From: Flavobacteriaceae bacterium | Lineage (GTDB): Bacteria > Bacteroidota > Bacteroidia > Flavobacteriales > Flavobacteriaceae | Assembly (NCBI GenBank): GCA_016649715.1 | Contig: JAENXC010000004.1 | Location: 1-64,000, forward strand | Reading direction: 5' to 3' | DNA length: 64,000 nt | Part shown: piece after piece, positions 18,665 to 25,734 of the stretch | How the letters are laid out: every line of letters begins with the position of its first letter | Position numbering within the stretch: position 1 is the stretch's first letter | The notes under the pieces: model-generated | The model's database searches: none | What the model saw: only the letters and a program-made list of their open reading frames with translations | What the model was told of the DNA's origin: nothing | Program-made: the position numbers and the translations under genes

Positions 18665-18817
18665 ATGGCAAAGAAATCAATAGCATCTTTACAAACAGGT
18701 TCAAAGCGTTTAACCAAAGTGATAAAAATGGTTAAATCGCCTAAATCAGGCGCATATACATTTTCTGAGTCTATCATGGCTCCAGAAATGGTAAGCGACT
18801 GGTTAAACAAAAAATAA
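18665..18817 (+). CDS. DUF4295 small basic protein, probable phylum-specific ribosomal protein
   Basis: 50 codons starting MAKKSIASLQTGSKRLTKV and ending VSDWLNKK. It is lysine-rich and lies 8 nt after rpmG. DUF4295 proteins are found in Bacteroidota right after rpmG. It may correspond to bL38, the extra protein reported in the Flavobacterium johnsoniae ribosome, but I cannot confirm that equivalence here. It ends 19 nt before a terminator. Confidence 0.85.
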   Translation: MAKKSIASLQTGSKRLTKVIKMVKSPKSGAYTFSESIMAPEMVSDWLNKK

Positions 18818-18836
18818 CCAGCTTAAAATATTGAGA

Positions 18837-18866
18837 AAAAGCCACTTTTTTACGAAGGTGGCTTTT
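18837..18866 (+). terminator. Intrinsic terminator of the rpmB-rpmG-DUF4295 operon
   Basis: 9-bp stem AAAAGCCAC / GTGGCTTTT with a 12-nt loop, followed by CGTATTTTTATCTTTTC. Confidence 0.75.
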
Positions 18867-19003
18867 CGTATTTTTATCTTTTCACCAAAATAGCTTTTAC
18901 AAGTTTTGAAATTTACCCCTTCCGTCTTTTAAATCGCCTTAGGGCGTTTTAAAATCTACCTTCCCCTGAAAAAGGAGAAAGAGTAAAAATAATATAACTA
19001 ATT

Positions 19004-19066
19004 TTACTGATTACTGATTACTGATTACTGATTACTGACCACTGACCACTGATTACTGACCACTGA
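19004..19066. repeat. Heptamer tandem repeat upstream of ftsY
   Basis: Nine successive 7-bp units of TTACTGA or CCACTGA end 3 nt before the ftsY ATG. The two unit types are intermingled, so slippage plus point change is likely. Other operon spacers in the window show unrelated 6-8 bp repeats. Confidence 0.9.
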
Positions 19067-19069
19067 AAC

Positions 19070-20023
19070 ATGAGTTTATTTAAAAAAATATTTTCAAAAG
19101 AGAAAAAGGAAACGCTTGATAAAGGACTGGAAAAATCGAAAACTTCTTTTTTTGATAAACTGAGCAAAGCCGTTGCTGGAAAGAGCAAAGTTGACGATGA
19201 TGTGTTGGACAATCTTGAGGAAATCCTCGTTTCCAGTGATGTGGGCGTAAATACAACCCTAAAAATAATAGGCAGAATAGAGGGCCGCGTTTCCAAAGAC
19301 AAATACTTGGGAACGGATGAGTTGAACCAGATTCTTCGCGAAGAAATCGCCGGACTTTTAAGCGAAGTGGATTCCGGAAACGCCACCGAGTTTGAAGTTC
19401 CCGAAAACAAAAAACCGTATGTAATTATGGTAGTTGGCGTAAACGGCGTTGGAAAAACAACAACCATTGGGAAGTTGGCTTATCAATTCAAAAAAGCAGG
19501 GAAGAAAGTAGTTTTGGGCGCTGCGGATACTTTTCGTGCAGCCGCAATAGATCAATTGCAGATTTGGGCAGACCGAACGGATGTTGCCATCGTAAAACAA
19601 AATATGGGCAGCGACCCCGCCAGCGTTGCTTTTGACACTCTGCAAAGTGCGGTGAACCAAAATGCTGACGTTGTTATTATTGACACTGCCGGTCGCCTAC
19701 ACAACAAGGTAAACTTAATGAACGAGCTTACAAAAGTGAAGCGCGTAATGCAAAAGGTGATCCCAGATGCGCCACACGATGTGCTATTAGTGTTGGATGG
19801 CTCTACTGGACAAAACGCCTTTGAACAGGCAAAACAATTTACCGCCGCAACCGAAGTAACTTCGCTTGCCGTTACAAAACTTGATGGTACAGCCAAAGGC
19901 GGTGTGGTAATTGGCATCAGCGATCAATTTAAAATCCCAGTGAAATATATTGGCGTGGGCGAGGGAATGGAAGACCTTCAGGTTTTCAACAAATTTGAAT
20001 TTGTGGATTCGTTTTTTAAATAA
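19070..20023 (+). CDS. ftsY: Signal recognition particle receptor FtsY
   Basis: GTPase that docks ribosome-SRP complexes at the inner membrane. 317 residues; the acidic A domain is short. NG domain motifs are GVNGVGKTTTIGKLA (P-loop), AADTFRAAAIDQL, DTAGRLHNKVNLMNEL and TKLDGTAKGG, with the C-terminal GVGEGMEDLQVFN. The ATG directly follows a heptamer repeat tract, which probably sets the spacing of its ribosome-binding region. Confidence 0.97.
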   Translation: MSLFKKIFSKEKKETLDKGLEKSKTSFFDKLSKAVAGKSKVDDDVLDNLEEILVSSDVGVNTTLKIIGRIEGRVSKDKYLGTDELNQILREEIAGLLSEVDSGNATEFEVPENKKPYVIMVVGVNGVGKTTTIGKLAYQFKKAGKKVVLGAADTFRAAAIDQLQIWADRTDVAIVKQNMGSDPASVAFDTLQSAVNQNADVVIIDTAGRLHNKVNLMNELTKVKRVMQKVIPDAPHDVLLVLDGSTGQNAFEQAKQFTAATEVTSLAVTKLDGTAKGGVVIGISDQFKIPVKYIGVGEGMEDLQVFNKFEFVDSFFK

Positions 20024-20073
20024 TTTTAAAAAATTAGGTTACGCAATTCTAAACAGATCAAACTGCATAATTG

Positions 20074-20625
20074 CTACAAGGAAGATTCAATAATTCGGAA
20101 AGGATACGCCTCCTGCACTTTTTTCAATTCTTCTTCTGTAATTTTAGATGTCTCCTTTTTTAAAACTTCAGAAACATAGTTTTCTCGTAATTCAAAATAC
20201 GCCTTTGCAATTTCATCCTGAGCCGAAATAAAAGTCTGGTAGGGTGCTTCGCGATGGATTGATAAAGAAATGGAAGCTTTTCGCGGATTGTCTGAAGCTT
20301 CTGCAAGTTCTTCGCCATTGCAGTAAGCGCAGGATTTATCGGCATTGTTGTCGATAAAATTTTTCAAGGAAGCTTTTAATTCTCTAATATTGGTGAGCGT
20401 TTCATTCGCCATAATTTCACCTTTTTCATTCACACTAATTGTAAAAATATTATTCTTTTTTAGCGGAATATTGCAATCCGCTCCAGGCGGGCAAGCTTGG
20501 GGAAGATCTCGTGCAATGCCTTTGTCGTTAGGAATCATAGAGGTTACCAAAAAGAAAATCAAAAGCAGAAAAGCGATGTCGGCCATGCTGCCGGCATTTA
20601 CGGAGGGCATATTGGAGTTTCTCAT
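20074..20625 (-). CDS. ExbD/TolR-family biopolymer transport protein
   Basis: 183 residues from the ATG at 20625 (MRNSNMPSVNAGSMADIAFLLLIFFLVTSMI); an upstream in-frame ATG at 20676 would add residues before the cytoplasmic stub. The single membrane segment carries the conserved Asp of ExbD (MADIAFLLLIFF), which serves in proton flow. The periplasmic part is enlarged and has CPPGADC and CAYC cysteine pairs, unusual for ExbD. No exbB or second exbD is adjacent, so its partner must be encoded elsewhere. Confidence 0.87.
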   Translation of the reverse strand: MRNSNMPSVNAGSMADIAFLLLIFFLVTSMIPNDKGIARDLPQACPPGADCNIPLKKNNIFTISVNEKGEIMANETLTNIRELKASLKNFIDNNADKSCAYCNGEELAEASDNPRKASISLSIHREAPYQTFISAQDEIAKAYFELRENYVSEVLKKETSKITEEELKKVQEAYPFRIIESSL

Positions 20626-20752
20626 AATTGAAAATGGTTTTAGAGTTCCATTTTTCAGAAACAAAAAAAGTGCCACGAGTTTATTTATAGGAAGAAGTGT
20701 GGCTTTCGTAAGAATACCGTAATTTTAAAACTACATTTCAATTCTATCAAAG

Positions 20753-21370
20753 ATGATTACAGAAAAAAAAGAAACAGAACCATTTGGGTTCCTTTCCTAT
20801 TTAATAAAAACTGCGGGATTAGCCGAAGATGAGGGGGCTCTAATTGTTGCAGGGTTGAAACATTTAAAATTTTTGAAAGGCGACGTTCTTTTGAAAAGTG
20901 GCGACCTTTGCCAACATTCGTTTTTTGTGGAAAAAGGTTTGTTGCGATCCTATATGCTTGATGAATCTGGAAAGGAACACGTAATACAATTTGCTCCTGA
21001 AAACTGGTTTATTGTAGACAGGAGCAGTGTGTATTTTAACGACCCTTCCGAAAGCTATATTGAAGCAATTGAAGACACCGAAGTAGTTTTAGTTAGAGAA
21101 GATTTTCTCTGCAAAGCGAATGAAACAAGCTCTGTTTTCAGCAAGTTTAACGAAAAGTTGCTCCATAACCATATTCGGCAAATGCAGAAGCGAATCAACC
21201 TTTTGCTAGGCGCTACGGCAGAAAAACGTTATTTGAGTTTTATTGAAATGTACCCAGATTTATTGCTTCGCGTTCCGCAATGGATGATCGCTTCCTATTT
21301 GGGAATTACGCCCGAAAGCTTGAGCCGTGTTAGGAAAGAACTGGCTCATAGAAACTTTAAGCCGAGTTAA
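20753..21370 (+). CDS. Crp/Fnr-family transcriptional regulator
   Basis: 205 residues. A cNMP-binding-like beta barrel (KGDVLLKSGDLCQHSFFVEKG ... EHVIQFAPENW) leads to a C-terminal winged helix, with recognition helix region TPESLSRVRKEL. The Glu-x-x-Ser-Arg spacing matches the TTGAT-reading helix of Fnr. The four Fe-S cysteines of Fnr are missing, so it is not a classical oxygen sensor. It is convergent with the pirin gene (2 nt apart), and TTGAT-type dyads occur before the pirin and yceI genes, so it is a plausible regulator of both. Confidence 0.88.
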   Translation: MITEKKETEPFGFLSYLIKTAGLAEDEGALIVAGLKHLKFLKGDVLLKSGDLCQHSFFVEKGLLRSYMLDESGKEHVIQFAPENWFIVDRSSVYFNDPSESYIEAIEDTEVVLVREDFLCKANETSSVFSKFNEKLLHNHIRQMQKRINLLLGATAEKRYLSFIEMYPDLLLRVPQWMIASYLGITPESLSRVRKELAHRNFKPS

Positions 21371-21372
21371 AA

Positions 21373-22248
21373 TTATTCCAAATACCCAAACTTTCCCATA
21401 TTGAAATCGCTCATTGCTTGCATCAATTCCGCACGGGTGTTCATAACGAACGGACCTTGGGCGGCAATATGTTCATTAATGGGTTCACCGCTCAATATTA
21501 AAACTACGGCATCATCGCTGGCCTCGATGGTAAATTCTTCTCCTTCGTTTTTAAAAAGTCCCAAACCGTCAGTTTTTATTGCATCGGAATTGTTCACTTT
21601 TATGTTTCCTTCAATCACCAAAACCGCTGTGTTGTAATTTTCAGGAAAATTGAACGTGGCTTTTCCGCCTTTGTTCAACTTTGCATTTAAAAGATGTAAA
21701 GGCGTAAACGTTGATGCGGAACCTTTTTCACCGTTGAATTCTCCGGCGATTACTTCCACAACGCCGGCATTAGCAGGCAATTTCACTTTCTTCATCTCGG
21801 CATTTGAGATTCCCTGATATTTTGGGGAGCTCATTTTGTCTTTTGCGGGAAGATTTACCCAAAGTTGCACCATTTGGAAATCGCCTCCAGCTTTACTGAA
21901 ATTTTCTTCGTGATATTCTTTGTGAAGAACACCCGAAGCGGCCGTCATCCATTGCACGTCCCCTTCCTTAATAACGCCACTGTTTCCGGCGCTGTCGTGG
22001 TGGGCAACACTTCCTTTATAGGCAATAGTAACCGTTTCAAAACCACGGTGCGGATGCACGCCTACGCCACGAGGTTGATCTGTGGGAGAGAAGTAAAATT
22101 TGCTGTTATAGTCCATTAATATAAATGGATCCATTCGTTCAAAACCAACACCCAAACCAGAGGGGATGTAGTTGTGGACCCTAAAACCATCACCAACCAT
22201 ATGTGGTGGCGGAGGTGTTAATACGCGTTCTATTTGTTTTGTTTTCAT
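21373..22248 (-). CDS. Pirin family protein
   Basis: 291-residue bicupin. HPHRGFETVTIAYKGSVAHHDS carries the metal-binding His residues of the N-terminal cupin, with GDVQWMTAASGVLHKEYHE completing it. The C-terminal cupin is degenerate, as in other pirins. Some bacterial pirins have quercetin dioxygenase activity; others modulate enzymes or transcription. The role here is unknown. Its promoter has a Crp/Fnr-type dyad shared with the next gene upstream, yceI, suggesting one regulon. Confidence 0.92.
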   Translation of the reverse strand: MKTKQIERVLTPPPPHMVGDGFRVHNYIPSGLGVGFERMDPFILMDYNSKFYFSPTDQPRGVGVHPHRGFETVTIAYKGSVAHHDSAGNSGVIKEGDVQWMTAASGVLHKEYHEENFSKAGGDFQMVQLWVNLPAKDKMSSPKYQGISNAEMKKVKLPANAGVVEVIAGEFNGEKGSASTFTPLHLLNAKLNKGGKATFNFPENYNTAVLVIEGNIKVNNSDAIKTDGLGLFKNEGEEFTIEASDDAVVLILSGEPINEHIAAQGPFVMNTRAELMQAMSDFNMGKFGYLE

Positions 22249-22273
22249 GGTAAATTACATTTATTTTATACTG

Positions 22274-22317
22274 TAAAATTACATCGTAGATTACTGTTTT
22301 ACATTGATGTATGTTAA
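22274..22317 (-). promoter_or_regulatory. Pirin-gene promoter with Crp/Fnr-type dyad
   Basis: Dyad TTGATGTATGTTAA at 22304-22317, inside the wider shared motif CATTGATGTATGTTAAGAA (22302-22320). On the minus strand a -7-like box TAATTTTA (one mismatch) is at 22274-22281. The dyad centre (22310.5) is 29.5 nt upstream of the box. Confidence 0.6.
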
Positions 22318-22444
22318 GAACTGCTTTTAACGAACAGGAATCAGCGAAGAGTTGATACACCTTCAAAAATGCAAATCGAGAACTCTATTTGCAATAAATA
22401 AGGCTCTCGATTCTTAATAAAGGGAACAGTAAAATCTTGAAAAA

Positions 22445-22969
22445 TTATTGTTTTATGAATTGAAGCGAAGCAATTAACTTCACTTTGTCACTTACCACAA
22501 CACTTCCGGCTTCGGTTACGGCATTCCAGGTCAGTCCGAAATCTTTACGGCTTACTTGTCCTTCAAATTCAAAACCGGCTTTGGTTTGTCCGTATGGATC
22601 TACGGCGGTTCCGTTGTATTCAGTTTCAAATGTTACTTCTTTGGTTACTCCTTTTATGGTTAAATCGCCCACTATTTTTTCGCCGTCAAATGATTTTGAG
22701 GTGAATGTAAGTTTTGGAAATTTGTCTGCTCCAAAAAAATCATCAGATTTCAAATGGGTATCCCGGTCGTTATTGTTTGTGTTTACGGAATCAATTTCCG
22801 CGGAAAAAGAAAAGTTTGCATTTTTGAAATCTTTATTTGTAGTTTCTACATCTCCTCCAAATTTTTCAAAACTGCCCGTTACGGTAGAAATCATCATATG
22901 TTTCACCTTAAAATTGATTTCTGAATGTGTTCCATCAATTTTCCAAGTTGAATTTAAAGTGTTGTCCAT
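22445..22969 (-). CDS. YceI family lipocalin-like protein
   Basis: 174 residues with no evident signal peptide. MDNTLNSTWKIDGTHSEINFKVKHM, the S-x-F-x-K core and KFPKLTFTSKSF are the YceI beta-barrel pattern that binds isoprenoid-like ligands. Homologues in this phylum are induced in stress and often sit beside pirin genes. Its promoter has nearly the same 19-bp motif as the pirin promoter. Confidence 0.93.
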   Translation of the reverse strand: MDNTLNSTWKIDGTHSEINFKVKHMMISTVTGSFEKFGGDVETTNKDFKNANFSFSAEIDSVNTNNNDRDTHLKSDDFFGADKFPKLTFTSKSFDGEKIVGDLTIKGVTKEVTFETEYNGTAVDPYGQTKAGFEFEGQVSRKDFGLTWNAVTEAGSVVVSDKVKLIASLQFIKQ

Positions 22970-23003
22970 TGTTATAAGTTTTAGTTATTAATTATTTATA
23001 GGA

Positions 23004-23047
23004 CAAATTTAGGGCGATCAGTGAACCCTTGCATTGATGTATGATAA
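23004..23047 (-). promoter_or_regulatory. yceI promoter with Crp/Fnr-type dyad
   Basis: Dyad TTGATGTATGATAA at 23034-23047 (wider motif CATTGATGTATGATAAGAA, 18 of 19 identical to the pirin site). The minus-strand -7 box TAAATTTG is a perfect TAnnTTTG at 23004-23011. Centre-to-box distance is 29.5 nt, the same as for the pirin gene. Confidence 0.68.
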
Positions 23048-23084
23048 GAAATCTATTTTAAGGGAAATAAAACTGAAGTTGAAG

Positions 23085-23696
23085 TTATTTATTCAGTTCT
23101 TCCAATAATTGTTCGTAATCTTCAATTTTCACATAAAGCACACCGCCCAGACTTATAATTGGCGTAGTGACCGAATCAATTTGCACTGTAGAATTTATAA
23201 AAGCGGGGGCCAATTGGTCTTTCAGTTCGGGCTTTTCAGAAAAACGATACGCGGTAAATAAATAACGGCTTTTTTCGAGATCGGAAACAAGACTGTCGCA
23301 ACTTGTGCAGTTTTCTGGAATGTAAACAGTTACTTTTTTTCGAGGTTCAATTTTGATGGATTCGTATTCCCTTCGCAGGGCGCGGCGCGAAAGACTGTCG
23401 CTTACTTTTAACTCATAGGTGTAATTTGCTCTTTTCCCTCTTTCAACAATCAAGTTGGTGAGCAACACTTTTGAAGCTGCTGGAACACGGACAGCCCTTG
23501 GCACACCTTTACTCTGCCTAAAATTGGTGCCTTCAACGGTAATGGAAACATCCAAATCCTTTTCATTCTTGTTAAGGGCATATAGAAAAAGCCGGTTGGC
23601 TTTGGCTTCTTCAACAATTTCTATGGGTTTTTCCTGTGAAAATAGGGAAGTGAAGCTTAATATCACCACAAGAATGAGGAGTATTTTTTTAATCAT
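23085..23696 (-). CDS. Exported protein with C-terminal glutaredoxin-like domain
   Basis: 203 residues from the ATG at 23696, which gives signal peptide MIKKILLILVVILSFTSLFSQ. Residues ~25-120 resemble a beta-sandwich of unknown role. From ~122 a thioredoxin-fold stretch follows: TVYIPENCTSCDSL supplies a CxxC, TTPIISLGG supplies a cis-proline loop, and EQLLEELNK ends it. It could be a periplasmic or outer-membrane thiol-disulfide protein. It is divergent from msrB, an exported methionine sulfoxide reductase, which fits a role in redox repair of envelope proteins. Confidence 0.72.
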   Translation of the reverse strand: MIKKILLILVVILSFTSLFSQEKPIEIVEEAKANRLFLYALNKNEKDLDVSITVEGTNFRQSKGVPRAVRVPAASKVLLTNLIVERGKRANYTYELKVSDSLSRRALRREYESIKIEPRKKVTVYIPENCTSCDSLVSDLEKSRYLFTAYRFSEKPELKDQLAPAFINSTVQIDSVTTPIISLGGVLYVKIEDYEQLLEELNK

Positions 23697-23929
23697 TGGG
23701 ACTGTTTTTATAGGTTTTCCGAAGGTATAAATTTCCGTGGGAATTATAAAAAAGAATCGCAATTTAAACTGAAATATTTAAAACATTGAAAAGTATTGAA
23801 TCAAAAAGCTGACAGTTTTAAAATTAAATTAACCTTCCAACTTTGTGAAACTTTTAAGTAAGCATTCGCAAACCGTCCCGACTTAGTTTGCGTATATTTT
23901 AATAGTAAATCATTTAAAAATACAAACAG

Positions 23930-24484
23930 ATGAAAACCTATTTTTTAAAAACACTTGCGCTTACTTTCGGATTATTTTTGGTTCTTTCACAAGTTTCTTG
24001 TCAAAACAGTGCAAAACAAAACGCTGACAAAGCGATGAAAACTACTGAGAAAACAATGGATACTTCCAAAGATTTGGCTATGGAGAAGCAATTTCCAGGA
24101 GCTAAATCGGATGCCGAATGGAAAAAAATACTAACTACACAGCAGTATGGAATTATGGTAAAAAAAGGAACCGAAACACCTTTCAACAATGAGTACAATG
24201 ACAACCACGAAAAAGGGATTTATGTGAGTGCCGCAACGGGTGAGCCATTGTTCAGCAGTGAAGATAAATTTGAATCGGGAACAGGATGGCCATCGTTCAC
24301 AAAGCCAATCAATGACGATGCGGTTGTTTGGGTAAAAGATAACACTCTTGGAATGAGCCGTGATGAAATTGTTGAAAAATCAACAGGATTGCACCTTGGC
24401 CACGTTTTTAATGATGGGCCAAAACCTACGGGATTGAGATATTGTATGAATTCTGCGGCACTAAAATTTGTAAAGCAGGACTAA
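23930..24484 (+). CDS. msrB: Peptide-methionine (R)-S-oxide reductase, exported lipoprotein form
   Basis: 184 residues. The N-terminus MKTYFLKTLALTFGLFLVLSQVSC is a lipoprotein-like signal with Cys24. The MsrB domain spans ~55-184: FESGTGWPSF, LHLGHVFNDGPKPTGLRYCMNSAALKF, with the catalytic Cys172. The four zinc-binding cysteines of many MsrB proteins are absent: VSAATGEPLF replaces the usual CxxC region, and STGLHLGHVF replaces the second pair. It should reduce Met-R-sulfoxide in the periplasm, drawing electrons from an unknown partner; the neighbouring glutaredoxin-like protein is a candidate. Confidence 0.93.
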   Translation: MKTYFLKTLALTFGLFLVLSQVSCQNSAKQNADKAMKTTEKTMDTSKDLAMEKQFPGAKSDAEWKKILTTQQYGIMVKKGTETPFNNEYNDNHEKGIYVSAATGEPLFSSEDKFESGTGWPSFTKPINDDAVVWVKDNTLGMSRDEIVEKSTGLHLGHVFNDGPKPTGLRYCMNSAALKFVKQD

Positions 24485-24607
24485 ATTCCCCAATTATGGT
24501 TATGCTTGGAAAGCCTCCTTAGGGAGGTTTTATTTAAGGGTTGAATTTTGAATCTTGAATTCTTTAACCTTTAACCCTTTTTATGACTTTAACCATTTAT
24601 TTTAATG

Positions 24608-24722
24608 TACCTTTGCGCCACTAGGACAATGAACATTAAACCCCAGTAAGGTAAACTAATAACAAAACAAGTTTCATATAACTAATTTAAAAGTCATCTG
24701 CCCTCAGCGGATGGCTTTTTTT
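24608..24722 (+). promoter_or_regulatory. Promoter and terminator-bearing leader of the cold-shock-domain gene
   Basis: A perfect -7 box TACCTTTG at 24608-24615 predicts transcription from about 24621. The ~75-nt leader ends in a hairpin AAGTCATCTGC / GCGGATGGCTT (24691-24717) with a T run to 24722, just 15 nt before the ATG at 24738. The hairpin has the form of an intrinsic terminator. It could end a small RNA of about 100 nt, or act as an attenuator for the gene. Confidence 0.6.
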
Positions 24723-24737
24723 ATTCCAAAAACACAA

Positions 24738-25184
24738 ATGGCAAAATCGCAACAAACATACAGCAAGAAAGAAAAGGAAAAGGCAAAACTGAAAAAACGG
24801 GAAGACAAGCAAAAGAAAAGGGAAGTCCGTAAATTGGAAAAAACGCCGGGTATAGATTTCGTTTATGTAGATTACAACGGAAACTTGGTTGATACTCCCC
24901 CAGATCCATCAATGAAAGTTGAAATAGATGCGGAAGACATTATTCTGGGTATTCCCCCAAAAGAAGAAGGCGACCGCGAAGCTTTTAACCCTGTTAGAAA
25001 AGGAACAGTTTCTTTCTATGATTCTTCCAAAGGTTTCGGTTTTATTATCGATAATGAAAACAGCGAGAAATACTTTACACATGTGAGCGGGATTATTGAC
25101 GAAATTACCGAAAATGACAATGTTTCCTTCGAGCTCGAAAAAGGCCAGCGCGGGATGAACGCTGTGAAAGTTACTAAAATCTAA
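24738..25184 (+). CDS. Cold-shock-domain RNA-binding protein with charged N-terminal region
   Basis: 148 residues. The first ~35 are very rich in Lys/Glu (KKEKEKAKLKKREDKQKKRE), probably helical. The C-terminal ~65 form a cold-shock domain: KGTVSFYDSSKGFGFI (RNP1-like), KYFTHVSGI (RNP2-like) and VSFELEKGQRGMNAVKV. It likely binds single-stranded RNA or DNA as a chaperone. ATG 24738 is preferred to 24711, which lies inside the terminator T run. Confidence 0.9.
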   Translation: MAKSQQTYSKKEKEKAKLKKREDKQKKREVRKLEKTPGIDFVYVDYNGNLVDTPPDPSMKVEIDAEDIILGIPPKEEGDREAFNPVRKGTVSFYDSSKGFGFIIDNENSEKYFTHVSGIIDEITENDNVSFELEKGQRGMNAVKVTKI

Positions 25185-25210
25185 TTCGTATAAAAGATAA
25201 GCATAAAAAA

Positions 25211-25230
25211 CCCCGCTAATTGCGGGATTT
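25211..25230. terminator. Hairpin between convergent cold-shock and YtxH-like genes
   Basis: CCCGC (25212-25216) pairs with GCGGG (25222-25226), extended by flanking A and T tracts. It lies between two genes ending toward each other, so it may serve both. Confidence 0.65.
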
Positions 25231-25252
25231 TCCTTTTTTAATAACCAGAGTA

Positions 25253-25486
25253 TTAATCGGTCACATCTTTTGCTTCTCTTTTGGCTGCATTTTTAAGCTG
25301 CTCATATTTCTCAGAGATAGTATCTTCAACTTCTCCTGCCTTCTCTTTTATTTTTCTGCCTGTTTCGGTAGCTTTATCCTTTAGTTTTTGTTTTTCTTCG
25401 GGCGTCATGTTTTTGTATTTCCAAAATGCAAATGCGCCAGCTGCTACTCCTAGCAATGCTAATAATCCTTTTCCTTTATTGTTCAT
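25253..25486 (-). CDS. YtxH-like small membrane-anchored protein
   Basis: 77 residues: an N-terminal hydrophobic segment (GLLALLGVAAGAFAFWKY) followed by a highly charged helical tail (EEKQKLKDKATETGRKIKEKAGEVEDTISEKYEQL). This matches the general shape of YtxH / general-stress proteins. Function unknown; usually a stress-linked membrane-anchored coiled coil. The gap to the next gene (25487-25734) holds no feature other than the upstream part of that gene. Confidence 0.72.
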   Translation of the reverse strand: MNNKGKGLLALLGVAAGAFAFWKYKNMTPEEKQKLKDKATETGRKIKEKAGEVEDTISEKYEQLKNAAKREAKDVTD

Positions 25487-25734
25487 GTTGTTTTTTTTTG
25501 TTTGAGTGAAGATACGGCTTTAGCAGCTGTTCCAATAATTATAAACCGACTTTAATATATTTTTAGGACTAAAGCATTCAATATTGAAAAATAATCCTAA
25601 TTTTTTTGACGAAGTTACTTTTCAATTTATTTATTCGTACGTATATTTTTTCTAATCAAAATATTGTAATTTTAAAAACGCTCCCTTAATTTTTCAAAAA
25701 TGATATTTTCTCTACAAAATTTAAAATTGAATTC

